From positions 1-40,051 of the forward strand of contig JAFWHT010000037.1 of the NCBI GenBank assembly GCA_017511965.1: DNA of 40,051 nt, in the 5' to 3' direction. Positions 8,694-17,568 of the stretch are shown here, in pieces (the stretch's first letter is position 1; each line of letters opens with the position of its first letter). A program made the translations under genes and the position numbers. The notes beneath the pieces were generated by a model that was not told the DNA's origin, searched no databases, and saw nothing but the letters and a program-made list of their open reading frames with translations. This DNA is from Candidatus Saccharimonadota bacterium. GTDB lineage: Bacteria > Patescibacteriota > Saccharimonadia > Saccharimonadales > Saccharimonadaceae.

Positions 8694-11573
8694 ATGGAAG
8701 AAGGGTTTATAAAAGTTCGGGGGGCGAGACAGAATAATTTAGCGAATTTGGACGTTGATATTCCGCGCGATAAGTTGGTAATTATTACTGGTTTGTCGGG
8801 GTCGGGGAAGTCGTCGCTCGCATTTGATACGATTTATGCGGAGGGGCAGAGGCGGTATGTCGAGTCTTTGTCTTCTTATGCGCGAATGTTTCTCGGGATT
8901 ATGGACAAACCAGATGTTGATTCGATTACGGGGCTTTCTCCGGCGATTTCGATTGACCAGAAGTCGACATCACGCAATCCGCGCTCGACGGTGGCGACGG
9001 TGACAGAGGTCTATGATTATTTGAGGCTTCTGTTTGCGAGAGTTGGAATTCCGCATTGTCCGATTTGTCACAAGGAAGTAAGTCGGCGGACAGTTGAAGA
9101 TATTGTAAACGAGGTGATGAAATTACCGCTTGGTTCGAAGTTGATGTTACTTGCACCAATTGTTTCGGCGAAGAAGGGGGAGTTTTTGCATATTCCAGAG
9201 CAATATACTTCTAAAGGGTTTTCAAGGGTGCGGGTAGATGGAATAATTTATGCGCTTGATGAATTTCCGGAACTAAATAAAAATGAGAGACATGACATTG
9301 AGATTATTGTTGATAGATTTGTGTTAAATCCGGAACTTCGGACGCGAATTGCGGGCTCAATTGAGCAGGCTTTGGAACTCGGACAAGGGATAATTCAGCT
9401 TCTGAAAATTAAAGATACTTCGACGGCGGTAGGAGAAAATCGGATAACGAAAGAAAATTCGGAGATTTTAACTTATTCGCAAAGATATGCTTGTCCAGAC
9501 CATCCGGATGAATTGATCCCGGAGCTAACGCCGAGACTTTTTTCTTTCAATGCGCCAGAGGGGGCTTGTCCGGTTTGTACGGGGTTAGGAAGCCGGATGG
9601 AAATTGATCCGACGTTGGTTTTTAATAATAATCTGACGATTGCGGAAGGTGGAATTCGGCCATTTAATCGGGTAGGGCAAGATTCGTGGTGGCTGAAAAG
9701 ATTGATGGCGGTTGGTTTGAAACACGGGTTTAACGTACAGACACCAATTGGAGATTTGTCGGAAGAGGTTCGACAAAAGATTCTTTATGGAACAGGAGAC
9801 GAGAAATATGAGATGAAGATTTCAGGTTCGGGAAGATTTGCGGACGGGACGGTTTATGAGACGACGTATGAGGGGGTAATTCCGACTTTGGAAAGACGTT
9901 ATAATGATCCGAAGATTTCCGAATTTATGAAGAAAGATATCGAGCGGTTTATGCGAGTTCGGAAATGTCAGGAATGTAATGGGGCGAGATTAAAGCCGGC
10001 GGTCCTCGCTGTGACAGTACACGATTTGAATATAGTAGATATGTGTAATCTGGATGTTGATGCGACTTTAGAAGTTTTAGGTCAAGATTTAGGATTTTCG
10101 GAAGCGGAGGCTTTAATTGCGGGGCCGATTTTAAAAGAAATTCGTGAGCGAGTGAGTTTTATGAAAGACGTAGGGTTAGGATATTTGGAACTTGGGCGAG
10201 CGGCAAATACTTTGTCGGGGGGTGAGGCGCAGAGAATTAGACTTGCGACGCAGATTGGTTCGGGGCTTCAGGGAGTTTTGTATGTGTTAGATGAGCCATC
10301 GATTGGTCTTCATCAGAGAGATAATGATAAATTGATTGCGACTTTGAAGCATCTTCGCGATCTTAAAAATACGGTGCTTGTGGTTGAGCATGATGAGGAT
10401 ACGATGCGAGAAGCGGATTATATTATTGACATTGGGCCGGGAGCAGGTTTGTCGGGTGGACGACTGGTAGCGGCGGGGACGCCGGAGGAGATTAGTAAAA
10501 ATCCAGATTCGATTACGGGACGATATTTGTCGGGGCTTGAGACAATTCCGGTGCCGAAGAAGCGAAGAAAGATTAAGAAGGGGTATGAATTAGTAGTACG
10601 GGGAGCGAGAGAAAATAATTTAAAGAACATTGATGTAACTTTTCCGCTTGGCGTGATGACGGTAGTTTCGGGAGTTTCGGGATCGGGTAAATCTACATTG
10701 GTGAATTCGATTTTGGCGAATGAGTTGCTCGCAAGATTGAATCGAGCGCAGACTGTTTCGGGGACACATGAGAAAATCGAAGGCATCGAGAATTTAAACA
10801 AGGTAATTGTAATTGACCAATCGCCGATTGGGCGAACGCCGCGATCAAATGTTGCGACTTATACGGGAGTGTTTACACAGATTCGAGAATTATTTGCGGG
10901 ACAGCCAGAGGCGGAAGTACGCGGGTATAAGGCGGGACGGTTTAGTTTTAATGTGAAGGGTGGGCGATGTGAACATTGTCAGGGTGACGGAGTAAATAAA
11001 ATTGAGATGCACTTTTTGCCGGATGTTTATGTGACTTGTCCGGAATGTAAGGGGCGAAGATATAATCGTGAGGCGTTAGAGATTAAATATAAAGGTAAGG
11101 ATATTTCGCAAGTGCTCGATATGACGATTGATGAGGCGGTAGAATTTTTCGGGAATATACCGTCAATTGCAGGGAAGCTAAGGACGATTCAGGAAGTTGG
11201 TTTGGGATATATTCGGCTTGGGCAATCGGCGACAACTTTTTCGGGAGGTGAGGCGCAAAGAATTAAACTTGCGACGGAACTCTCTAAGCGGTCGACGGGA
11301 CGGACGCTTTACATTTTAGACGAGCCAACGACGGGGTTACATACGGATGACGTGAAGAGGTTATTATCGATTTTAGGACGGTTGGTTGACGGGGGTAATT
11401 CAATGATCATTATTGAGCATAATTTACATGTAATAAAATCGGCGGACTATGTAATTGATATGGGGCCGGAAGGGGGGCTTAAAGGAGGGCTAGTGGTTGC
11501 TGCGGGGACGCCGGAGGAATTAGCAAAAAGCGGGAAGACGGATACGGGGAAGTATTTAAGGAAGTATTTGTAG
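8694..11573 (+). CDS. uvrA: Excinuclease ABC subunit A
   Basis: A 959-residue UvrA (family about 940-960), the damage sensor of nucleotide excision repair. It has two ABC modules: Walker [10 protein letters not shown] near the N-terminus with signature [10 protein letters not shown], and Walker [10 protein letters not shown] in the second half with signature [10 protein letters not shown] and Walker [12 protein letters not shown]. The second zinc module is standard (CEHC and CPEC either side of about 20 residues). The first zinc module reads CPDH ... CPVC, with His in place of one usual Cys. A -10 TATAAT (8678-8683) ends 10 nt before the ATG. The stop shares one base with the GTG start of the next gene. 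No uvrB or uvrC is in the window. Confidence 0.98.
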   Translation: MEEGFIKVRGARQNNLANLDVDIPRDKLVIITGLSGSGKSSLAFDTIYAEGQRRYVESLSSYARMFLGIMDKPDVDSITGLSPAISIDQKSTSRNPRSTVATVTEVYDYLRLLFARVGIPHCPICHKEVSRRTVEDIVNEVMKLPLGSKLMLLAPIVSAKKGEFLHIPEQYTSKGFSRVRVDGIIYALDEFPELNKNERHDIEIIVDRFVLNPELRTRIAGSIEQALELGQGIIQLLKIKDTSTAVGENRITKENSEILTYSQRYACPDHPDELIPELTPRLFSFNAPEGACPVCTGLGSRMEIDPTLVFNNNLTIAEGGIRPFNRVGQDSWWLKRLMAVGLKHGFNVQTPIGDLSEEVRQKILYGTGDEKYEMKISGSGRFADGTVYETTYEGVIPTLERRYNDPKISEFMKKDIERFMRVRKCQECNGARLKPAVLAVTVHDLNIVDMCNLDVDATLEVLGQDLGFSEAEALIAGPILKEIRERVSFMKDVGLGYLELGRAANTLSGGEAQRIRLATQIGSGLQGVLYVLDEPSIGLHQRDNDKLIATLKHLRDLKNTVLVVEHDEDTMREADYIIDIGPGAGLSGGRLVAAGTPEEISKNPDSITGRYLSGLETIPVPKKRRKIKKGYELVVRGARENNLKNIDVTFPLGVMTVVSGVSGSGKSTLVNSILANELLARLNRAQTVSGTHEKIEGIENLNKVIVIDQSPIGRTPRSNVATYTGVFTQIRELFAGQPEAEVRGYKAGRFSFNVKGGRCEHCQGDGVNKIEMHFLPDVYVTCPECKGRRYNREALEIKYKGKDISQVLDMTIDEAVEFFGNIPSIAGKLRTIQEVGLGYIRLGQSATTFSGGEAQRIKLATELSKRSTGRTLYILDEPTTGLHTDDVKRLLSILGRLVDGGNSMIIIEHNLHVIKSADYVIDMGPEGGLKGGLVVAAGTPEELAKSGKTDTGKYLRKYL

Positions 11574-12127
11574 TGGCATTTTCTAATGATCAGGTCTCAA
11601 AAGAGGAAACGGAGAAAATTATCAAGCTAGCGCGGAAGGCCTTGGAGATTCCAGGGGATTTTGTGGAGATGGGGTGTTATAAAGGAGATACGTCGCTTTT
11701 ATTAGCTGAAATTATTCGAGGTTCTGGGAAAAAATTATGGATTTATGACTCGTTTGAGGGGTTGCCGGAGAAGGGGGAGATGGATGAATCGGTGTTGGGG
11801 GTAAATTTTAAGAAAGGCGAACTTTCAGTGACGAAGCGAGAAGTAAAGAAGCGTTTTTTGAAGGCAGGGTTGCCAGTGCCGGTGATCACTAAGGGGTGGT
11901 TTTCGGAGTTAGCGCCTACAGATTTGCCGGAAAACATTGCATTCGCGTTTCTTGACGGGGATTTTTATGAGTCAATTCGAGATAGTTTAAGGTTGGTTTT
12001 ACCGAAGATGGCGAAAAATGGAATTTTGGTAGTACATGATTATACAAACCCAGCGTTACCGGGAGTAAAGAATGCAGTTGATGAGGTTAGAGAAGACTTT
12101 AAAGACATAAAAGTCGTTTTATTATAG
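11573..12127 (+). CDS. TylF/MycF-type class I SAM-dependent methyltransferase
   Basis: A 184-residue Rossmann methyltransferase. The SAM-binding motif GDFVEMGCYKGDTSLLL (about residues 27-43), the acidic loop IYDSFEGLPE (about 57-66) and the metal/catalytic region AFLDGDFYESIRDSL (about 126-140) followed by VVHDY match the TylF/MycF family, which O-methylates sugars. It starts with GTG in TAGTG, sharing one base with the uvrA stop, so it is read by translational coupling. The surface-glycan genes upstream make a glycan substrate plausible, but this is inference. Slightly shorter than typical family members (about 230). Confidence 0.8.
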   Translation: MAFSNDQVSKEETEKIIKLARKALEIPGDFVEMGCYKGDTSLLLAEIIRGSGKKLWIYDSFEGLPEKGEMDESVLGVNFKKGELSVTKREVKKRFLKAGLPVPVITKGWFSELAPTDLPENIAFAFLDGDFYESIRDSLRLVLPKMAKNGILVVHDYTNPALPGVKNAVDEVREDFKDIKVVLL

Positions 12128-12135
12128 AGACAAAG

Positions 12136-12144
12136 TGATATAAT
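12136..12144 (+). promoter_or_regulatory. Extended -10 promoter of the ackA-groES-groEL operon
   Basis: TGATATAAT lies 17 nt before the ackA ATG. The leader of about 10 nt carries AAGGAG at a good Shine-Dalgarno distance. No CIRCE-type inverted repeat (TTAGCACTC-N9-GAGTGCTAA) is present, so HrcA control is not supported here. Confidence 0.7.
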
Positions 12145-12161
12145 TAAAAAAAGGAGTTATT

Positions 12162-13367
12162 ATGACAAATATCACAAAAATTTTTCTGGTTTTAAACTCG
12201 GGATCGTCGAGTGAAAAGTTTTCGCTTTATGAAGGTGAGGACGAGGTCTGTTCTTTATATTTTGAGGGAGTCGAAGAGGACGGGAAGAAAAAGTTTATTT
12301 GTACGATTACACGAGCAGATGGTAGCGAAGAATTGCTTGATAAAAAATGGGATTCTTTGGACTTAGCGTTTAAAGAAGCGAAGGCGATTTTTGAGAAAGA
12401 AGGGTTTATTAACGAGGCGCATCCACTGGACGGAATTTTAGTGCGAACGCCAGCGGCGGGAACTTATTTTAGCAAACACCATATTGTTGACGATGAGACA
12501 TTTGAGGAATTAGAGAAAGCGAAACTAACTTATCCTTTGCACGTTCCGGGAGCGATTCGGGGAGTAAAAAATGCACGAGAAGCGTTTCCGGGAATTCCAG
12601 TTTTGACGATGTCGGATTCGGAAGGCTTAACGCGGGAATCGCGAAAAGATACTTTGTATGCTTTGCCAAAAGAGATTATTGAAGAATATGATTTAGGACG
12701 CTTTGGTGCGCACGGGTCGTCTTATGGGTATGTGATGGGGCGAATTAAAGAACTGGGGCTACTTGAAAAAAAGATGGTAGTTTGTCATTTAGGCTCAGGT
12801 TGTTCGGTGACTGGGTTTATTGACGGAGAACCAGCGTATACTTCGATGGGTGAAACACCACTTGAGGGTTTGATGTCTTCGACGCGAACAGGGTCGATTG
12901 ACCCGACAATTGGTGCGTTGCTCGGTGAGAAATTAGGTGCAGCGGAAGCGATTAAGGTAATGAACAAAGAATCAGGACTTGTGGCGATTGCCGGTTCAAA
13001 TGATATGCGCGAAATTATTGCAAGAGCCGAAGAGGGGGATGAAGATGCAGTTTTGGCATATAATTTATTTATTGATGGCGTAGCGGGAAAGATTGGTGAG
13101 TTTGCGGCGAAGATGGGTGGAATTGATGCGATTGTCTTTACGGCGACGATTGGTGAGCGCTCAATTCCAGTTCGAAGTTCGATTATCGCAAAATTAGAAT
13201 TTATGGGCTTTAAAATTGATGATGAAGTGAAAGTGGATAAGGCGCTTGGATTTGTGAATGCGGCAGAAGAGGGCTCGAAGCCAATTTATATTATTCCGAC
13301 GAACGAGGCGGCATATATGATTAAAAAGGCGGGAGAAATTTTAGATAAGGAGGAAGAAAATGCTTAA
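12162..13367 (+). CDS. ackA: Acetate kinase, divergent member
   Basis: A 401-residue ASKHA-fold kinase that would make ATP from acetyl phosphate. The nucleotide motif NSGSSSEKF (residues 12-20) is intact, as are MSSTRTGSID (active-site Arg), FTATIGERS and IPTNEAAY near the C-terminus. Other positions depart from canonical AckA: the usual RVVHGG is VRTPAAG, FDTAFH is MSDSEGL, and GFHGTSH is GAHGSSY. The core Asp and first His are kept. It is first in an operon with groES (8-nt overlap) and groEL. No phosphotransacetylase gene is near. Most likely a diverged acetate kinase; an altered acyl-phosphate substrate is possible. Confidence 0.88.
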   Translation: MTNITKIFLVLNSGSSSEKFSLYEGEDEVCSLYFEGVEEDGKKKFICTITRADGSEELLDKKWDSLDLAFKEAKAIFEKEGFINEAHPLDGILVRTPAAGTYFSKHHIVDDETFEELEKAKLTYPLHVPGAIRGVKNAREAFPGIPVLTMSDSEGLTRESRKDTLYALPKEIIEEYDLGRFGAHGSSYGYVMGRIKELGLLEKKMVVCHLGSGCSVTGFIDGEPAYTSMGETPLEGLMSSTRTGSIDPTIGALLGEKLGAAEAIKVMNKESGLVAIAGSNDMREIIARAEEGDEDAVLAYNLFIDGVAGKIGEFAAKMGGIDAIVFTATIGERSIPVRSSIIAKLEFMGFKIDDEVKVDKALGFVNAAEEGSKPIYIIPTNEAAYMIKKAGEILDKEEENA

Positions 13368-13611
13368 ACCATTAAAGACAAATGTGGTGGCAGTTGTTGA
13401 GAAGCCACTTGAAAAAACGAAATCAGGAATTTTGCTTGGAGAGGCAAAAGAAAAACCGGCTTATGCAATTGTTGAAGCGGTTGGTCCAGAAGTAAAGTCA
13501 ATTAAAAAAGGCGATAAAATTGTTTATAAAGAGTATTCGACAACCGAAATTAATATGGATGAGAAAGATTATATTATTTTAAAAGAGGAGGATGTCTTAG
13601 CGACATTATAA
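13360..13611 (+). CDS. groES: Co-chaperonin GroES
   Basis: An 83-residue GroES, shorter than the usual ~95. It has the N-terminal LKPLKTNVVAVVE strand, the mobile loop KTKSGILLGEAKEKP (about residues 19-33) that binds GroEL, and the C-terminal GDKIVYKEYSTTEI region. A strong SD (AGGAGG) inside the ackA end precedes the ATG, and the gene overlaps ackA by 8 nt. It forms the lid of the chaperonin encoded 3 nt downstream. Confidence 0.95.
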   Translation: MLKPLKTNVVAVVEKPLEKTKSGILLGEAKEKPAYAIVEAVGPEVKSIKKGDKIVYKEYSTTEINMDEKDYIILKEEDVLATL

Positions 13612-13614
13612 AAT

Positions 13615-15228
13615 ATGGCGAAAAAAATTTATTATGAGGCGGAAGCGCGAGAAAAAGTTTTAGCGGGAGCAAAACAATTATATGATGCAGTAAAGGTGAC
13701 ATTTGGGCCAAAGGGGCAGAATGTCATTATTGAAAAAGAATATGGTGCGCCAGTGATTACGCATGATGGGGTAACGGTTGCGGAAGCGATTGAATTACCA
13801 AATAAAGATGATGTGCTCGGTGAAGCAGTTGGCGCAAAACTAATTAAGGCGGCGGCGCAGAAATTGAATAAAGTTGCGGGGGATGGGACGACGACAGTAA
13901 CGGTTTTGACATTTAATATATTAAATGAGGCGAATAAATTAATTGCGGCAGGAATGAATCCGATGAGCCTTCGACGTGGAATTGAGAAGGCGGGGATGGA
14001 AATTGTTTCGGCGATTGATAAGATGACTGAAAAAATCGAAGGCGATTCGGGACGAGTTGCGGAAGTGGCGACGATTTCGGCGGGAGATGAGGAAATTGGA
14101 AAATTAATCGCGGAGGTAATTACGAAGATTGGAAAAGACGGAGTTGTGACAGTTGAGGCGGGACAAGGGCTTGAGATGGAACAAGAAATTGTTGAAGGCT
14201 TTTCGTATGATAAGGGTTATTCATCGCCGTTTTTCATTACAGACGTGAATCGGCAAGAAGCGGTGTTTGAGAAGCCGTTAGTTTTAGTGACGGATAGGAA
14301 GATTTCGGCAGGTTCAGATATTTTGCCACTTTTAGAGAAATGCGCTCAGGCGGGGAAGAAAGATTTAGTGATTATTGCGGAAGAGGTTGAGGGAGAGGCA
14401 TTGTCGCTTCTGGTTCTTAATAAATTGAAAGGCGTATTTAATTCTTTGGTTTTGAAGGCGCCGTCTTTTGGAGAACGCAGAAAAGAAATCATGGAAGATA
14501 TTGCAATTTTGACTGACGCAACGGTTGTTTCTTCGGACAAGGGATTAAAATTAGAAGAAGTCGGATTAGAGGTTTTGGGTTCGGCGGCGAAAATTTTAGC
14601 GACGAAGGATGAGACGACAATTATTAAAGGGGCTGGTTCGAAAGCGGCAGTTTCGGAGCGAATCAAGTTGATTGGCTCACAAGCTGGAGTGGCGAAGTCG
14701 GATTATGAGCGAGAGGAATTTGAGAAACGAGCAGCGGCGCTTTCGGGGAAAGTTGCGGTGATAAAAGTTGGTGGAGCGTCGGAAACTGAGATTGAGGAGA
14801 AGAAATATCGGGTTGATGATGCAGTAGCGGCGGTGAAGGCTGCACTCTCTGAAGGGATTGTTGCAGGAGGTGGAGTGACGCTAGTTAATCTTGCAAGTAA
14901 AATGAAAGCGACAGACGATGGAGTAAAAATCGTGAAAAATGCGCTTTCGGCGCCTTTTGTTCACATTATGGAGAATGCAGGATTAAATGCGCAGGCTTTG
15001 CTTTCGGAAGTGGAAAAATCAGGTAAAGTTGGGTTTGGATTTAATGTGATGAATCCAGAAAAAGGCTTAGTTGATTTAAAGAAAGCAGGAGTAATTGATC
15101 CGGCGAAAGTAACCAAGGAAGCAGTAAAAAGCGCAACGTCGATTGCGGCAACAGCAATAACGATGGGGGCGCTTATCTGTGAAATTCCAGAGGAGAAACC
15201 AATTTCGCCTGATATGGGAATGATGTAG
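13615..15228 (+). CDS. groEL: Chaperonin GroEL
   Basis: A 537-residue group I chaperonin (family about 540-550). ATP-pocket elements are in place: ITHDGVTVA with Asp51, AGDGTTTVTV at 88-97 with Asp90, and YRVDDAVAAVKAAL with the hydrolytic Asp region; SEGIVAGGGVTLVN follows. The C-terminal tail is short, ending PDMGMM rather than a long GGM repeat. It starts 3 nt after the groES stop, so it depends on the upstream leader and coupling. The stop is one base from the convergent gene, with no terminator visible between them. Confidence 0.98.
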   Translation: MAKKIYYEAEAREKVLAGAKQLYDAVKVTFGPKGQNVIIEKEYGAPVITHDGVTVAEAIELPNKDDVLGEAVGAKLIKAAAQKLNKVAGDGTTTVTVLTFNILNEANKLIAAGMNPMSLRRGIEKAGMEIVSAIDKMTEKIEGDSGRVAEVATISAGDEEIGKLIAEVITKIGKDGVVTVEAGQGLEMEQEIVEGFSYDKGYSSPFFITDVNRQEAVFEKPLVLVTDRKISAGSDILPLLEKCAQAGKKDLVIIAEEVEGEALSLLVLNKLKGVFNSLVLKAPSFGERRKEIMEDIAILTDATVVSSDKGLKLEEVGLEVLGSAAKILATKDETTIIKGAGSKAAVSERIKLIGSQAGVAKSDYEREEFEKRAAALSGKVAVIKVGGASETEIEEKKYRVDDAVAAVKAALSEGIVAGGGVTLVNLASKMKATDDGVKIVKNALSAPFVHIMENAGLNAQALLSEVEKSGKVGFGFNVMNPEKGLVDLKKAGVIDPAKVTKEAVKSATSIAATAITMGALICEIPEEKPISPDMGMM

Positions 15229-15229
15229 A

Positions 15230-15778
15230 TTACATCTTGTCGATTGATTCGACGAGATAGAGGAGGGCTTTGGCACGTTCTTTCTCGTCGGAGATTTCGC
15301 GAGCGGCTTTGTAGGTGGGCTCTAAAATAGTGTGGTCGTGGAGATCTTCGAAGGCGTCGCGATAAATGTTGAATTTTTGCTGAGGTTCGAGATCAACTTT
15401 GTCCATGAGTGGCATTAAATCACGAAGAGCGGCATCTTTGACTTGCTTAGTGTCAAGCCTTTCTTCTGTCGATTCGGATTTAGCTGGAGTTGGCTCCTTT
15501 GGAGTTGGTTCTGGCTCGAGGGAAGGTAGCTCGTTTAATTCTGGGATGTTGGTTGCTTCGAGTGGAGCCATTGGCTCAGGTGCAGGAGGAAGAATATCTA
15601 CCTTAGTCTCATCTGGAAATGGCCCGACTGGAGCGCTGAGTTCGCCAGTATCGCCTTCTGGGACAGAAGATGGCGCAGCGACTGGGTCGGAAAATACCGG
15701 ATCGGTATCAGTTGTATTAGTAATATCATCGATTGCTTTTTGTAGATCATTATCTACAGCTTGATTTTGTTGGTCCAT
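15230..15778 (-). CDS. Acidic, proline-rich protein with helical C-terminal domain (unknown)
   Basis: A 182-residue protein not recognised as a named family. Residues 1-105 are acidic, rich in Pro, Glu, Asp and Thr and probably disordered. Residues 110-182 form a charged, helical domain (DLMPLMDKVDLEPQQKFNIY onward). No signal peptide or membrane segment is seen, so it is cytosolic. An extended -10 TGCTATTAT (15826-15818 on the minus strand) and a leader of about 35 nt with AGGTGG give conventional SD initiation. It faces groEL tail-to-tail. A disordered arm plus a small helical domain suggests an adaptor or scaffold, but that is inference. Confidence 0.75.
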   Translation of the reverse strand: MDQQNQAVDNDLQKAIDDITNTTDTDPVFSDPVAAPSSVPEGDTGELSAPVGPFPDETKVDILPPAPEPMAPLEATNIPELNELPSLEPEPTPKEPTPAKSESTEERLDTKQVKDAALRDLMPLMDKVDLEPQQKFNIYRDAFEDLHDHTILEPTYKAAREISDEKERAKALLYLVESIDKM

Positions 15779-15834
15779 TGTGTATGCCCACCTTTAATTA
15801 TTAAATTAGTTATGTTTATAATAGCACAGAAAAA

Positions 15835-16302
15835 TTAAATGCGCAAGAAATTTACGATTTTGTCGAGGAAATCAAGTTTGACTTCTTCCATGGGAAGGCG
15901 AGCGCCTAGAGCGTCGACGATAGCTTCGCCGCTACCTTCGGGGAAATAAACTTTAGTGGAGATATTAAAGCGTTTTTTAGGAATTAAAATGGCAGAAAAA
16001 TGTGAACCTTCTTTTAAAATACCAAAAGCTTTGAATTCGTCGTATTTGTGGAGTTTGTTACCTTCGGTGAGACCGTCTTTTCCTAGGGAATAAGTGATTT
16101 TGCGTGGTGGGCGAAAAGTGGAAATAAGGATAGTAATAATACTTAGTATTATAAGTGCAAGAAAAGTCCAGGCTTTAATAAATACTGCAAGGGTACCAAG
16201 AGCAGCTCCGACGATAAATAGACCAATATACCACCAAGTGTTGTGGTCGCGGATGATGTATTCTTCCGCTTCCCAAGAAATGCTTTTTGATTGATTAGCC
16301 AT
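15835..16302 (-). CDS. Conserved two-helix membrane protein (unknown)
   Basis: A 155-residue protein. A short soluble N-terminus containing SWEAEEYIIRDHNTWWY precedes two adjacent membrane helices (about 25-42 and 46-64), then a soluble cytoplasmic-type domain of about 85 residues with the strand-rich RKITYSLGKDGLTEGNKLHKYDEF. The layout resembles small conserved patescibacterial membrane proteins with a PH-like or DUF5673-like C-terminal part, but I cannot name the family surely. Its -10 TGCTATAAT (16317-16309, minus) ends 6 nt before the ATG: leaderless. Confidence 0.7.
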   Translation of the reverse strand: MANQSKSISWEAEEYIIRDHNTWWYIGLFIVGAALGTLAVFIKAWTFLALIILSIITILISTFRPPRKITYSLGKDGLTEGNKLHKYDEFKAFGILKEGSHFSAILIPKKRFNISTKVYFPEGSGEAIVDALGARLPMEEVKLDFLDKIVNFLRI

Positions 16303-16341
16303 AAGTTAATTATAGCATAACTTATAAAAATTCAAAAAATG

Positions 16342-16350
16342 TGGTAAAAT
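16342..16350 (+). promoter_or_regulatory. tRNA-Ser promoter (extended -10)
   Basis: TGGTAAAAT ends 9 nt before the first base of the tRNA, so transcription should start within 2-3 nt of the mature 5' end. Little or no 5' leader would be left for RNase P. Confidence 0.6.
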
Positions 16351-16359
16351 TAAAGTAAC

Positions 16360-16452
16360 GGAGGGTTACCCAAGTGGTTGAAGGGGACTCATTGCTAACG
16401 AGTTAGTCCGGAGCAATCTGGAGCGGGAGTTCAAATCTCCCACCCTCCGCCA
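16360..16452 (+). tRNA. tRNA-Ser(GCT), CCA encoded
   Basis: A 93-nt class II tRNA. Acceptor strands GGAGGGT (16360-16366) and ACCCTCC (16442-16448) pair perfectly, followed by discriminator G and an encoded CCA (16450-16452). The anticodon loop TTGCTAA (16392-16398) has anticodon GCT at 16394-16396, reading AGC/AGU serine codons. The T arm is GGGAG-TTCAAAT-CTCCC and a long variable arm, as expected for tRNA-Ser, lies between. The anticodon stem ACTCA/CGAGT leaves an A-C mismatch next to the loop. Confidence 0.95.
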
Positions 16453-16502
16453 ATCACTCTTTTGTATTTGATTTTTGGAAAGGCGTGTGGTATAATTTAG
16501 AT

Positions 16503-16925
16503 ATGATTAAAAATGTTGTCAAATTGGTTTTATCTATATTAGTGTTTGGGACGGTGGCTTTAACAGGGGTATCGTCAGTATCGGCACTAACTTTACAAGA
16601 GGGCGCAAAGGCAGCTCAGTGTGATGGTTGCCCAGAAGATTTATTTGGGGATAACGGTGTTTTTAGGCAAGTGACGAATACGATTTTGTATATTGTTGGG
16701 ATTGTAGCGGTGATTATGTTAATCGTTGGGGGGATCAAGTATGTGATTTCAGGTGGAGACTCGAAAAAGGTAACGGATGCGAAAAATACGGTACTCTATG
16801 CGATTATTGGTATGGTTATTGCGTTTTTTGCATATTCGATTGTAAACTTTGTGATTTCGGCATTACCATCTTCAGAAAATAGAGCGAAGGAAACGACTGG
16901 CTTAATCCAGACTACTCACAGCTAA
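16503..16925 (+). CDS. T4SS pilin-like (VirB2-type) protein 1
   Basis: A 140-residue protein with a signal peptide ending near SVSALT (about residue 30), a Cys-x-x-Cys stretch (QCDGCPEDLF) and two membrane helices (about 58-80 and 96-118) bridged by GGIKYVISGGDSKKVTDAKN. This bridge is the shared motif of the pilin-like proteins in this window and of T4SS pilins (VirB2/TrbC-like). The ATG at 16503 is chosen because TGGTATAAT ends 6 nt before it (leaderless); an upstream ATG overlaps that box. The last 24 nt overlap convergent comF. Confidence 0.85.
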   Translation: MIKNVVKLVLSILVFGTVALTGVSSVSALTLQEGAKAAQCDGCPEDLFGDNGVFRQVTNTILYIVGIVAVIMLIVGGIKYVISGGDSKKVTDAKNTVLYAIIGMVIAFFAYSIVNFVISALPSSENRAKETTGLIQTTHS

Positions 16926-17561
16926 AATTGCAATGATAATTTTTTTAACTCCAGCAGTCTGGAGTTTTTTAATGGCGGCTTTGATAGAAGAACCAGTGGT
17001 CCAGATATCGTCTAGTAGTATATAAGTGGTGTTAGGATTTATTTTGAGATTTGGATTGAGCTGGTAGGCGGATTTGGCTTGAATGGCACGAGTTTTTTTG
17101 TCGGCACCAACTTGGACGGTATTTTTGTCGCGAAGAAGAATCTTGGTGATTTTGTGGTGACGAAGCTTGGCAAGTTTTTTAGCAAGGAGAAGGGTGTGAT
17201 CAAAACCGCGAGCGCGAATGTGCTTAGAGATGGTGGGGAGAGGAATAATTTCAGTGTTTGTTGGAGTTTGAGGAAGAATTGCATCGAGAAGCTCGGCAAG
17301 AGGTTTTGCGAGCGCGCGAACAGAGGAGAATTTAAAATCGTAGATGAGTTTGCCAATTAACTCTTCGCGTCGGCCAATAATAAAAATAGGCGGGAGGTTT
17401 TTGGTACTACAATTTGGACGGAGTTTTTTTCGATTCGTAACAATGTAATTTTTACAACAATCGCAAAGTGGCTTTCCTAGACGACCACAACCCCTACAAG
17501 AGTGGGGTGCAAGAAGGTCTAAAGGATTCAAAACTGTTGTAATTTTTACAATTTTTGGCAT
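16902..17561 (-). CDS. comF: ComF-family phosphoribosyltransferase-like competence protein
   Basis: A 219-residue protein. Residues about 17-33 form a zinc-ribbon-like pair of CxxC motifs (CRGCGRLGKPLCDCC). The C-terminal PRT domain has the PRPP loop YILLDDIWTTGSSI (about 178-191), and the ARGFDHTLLLAKKLAK segment is typical of ComF. ComF works on the inside of the membrane during uptake of transforming DNA. The ATG at 17561 is preferred to an upstream in-frame ATG that would overlap the hsp20 promoter. It lies inside the T4SS region, divergent from hsp20, and overlaps the pilin gene by 24 nt. This is a hint, not proof, that the secretion genes serve DNA import. Confidence 0.9.
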   Translation of the reverse strand: MPKIVKITTVLNPLDLLAPHSCRGCGRLGKPLCDCCKNYIVTNRKKLRPNCSTKNLPPIFIIGRREELIGKLIYDFKFSSVRALAKPLAELLDAILPQTPTNTEIIPLPTISKHIRARGFDHTLLLAKKLAKLRHHKITKILLRDKNTVQVGADKKTRAIQAKSAYQLNPNLKINPNTTYILLDDIWTTGSSIKAAIKKLQTAGVKKIIIAILAVSSLD

Positions 17562-17568
17562 GATTTTC

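Noticed and set aside
12128-12161. CIRCE/HrcA operator for the groESL operon
   Set aside because: No TTAGCACTC-like inverted repeat is present before ackA or groES.
16360-16452. tRNA-Ser 3' end as integration (att) site for a mobile T4SS element
   Set aside because: I found no second copy of the T-arm/acceptor sequence in the window and no integrase. The T4SS genes look resident.
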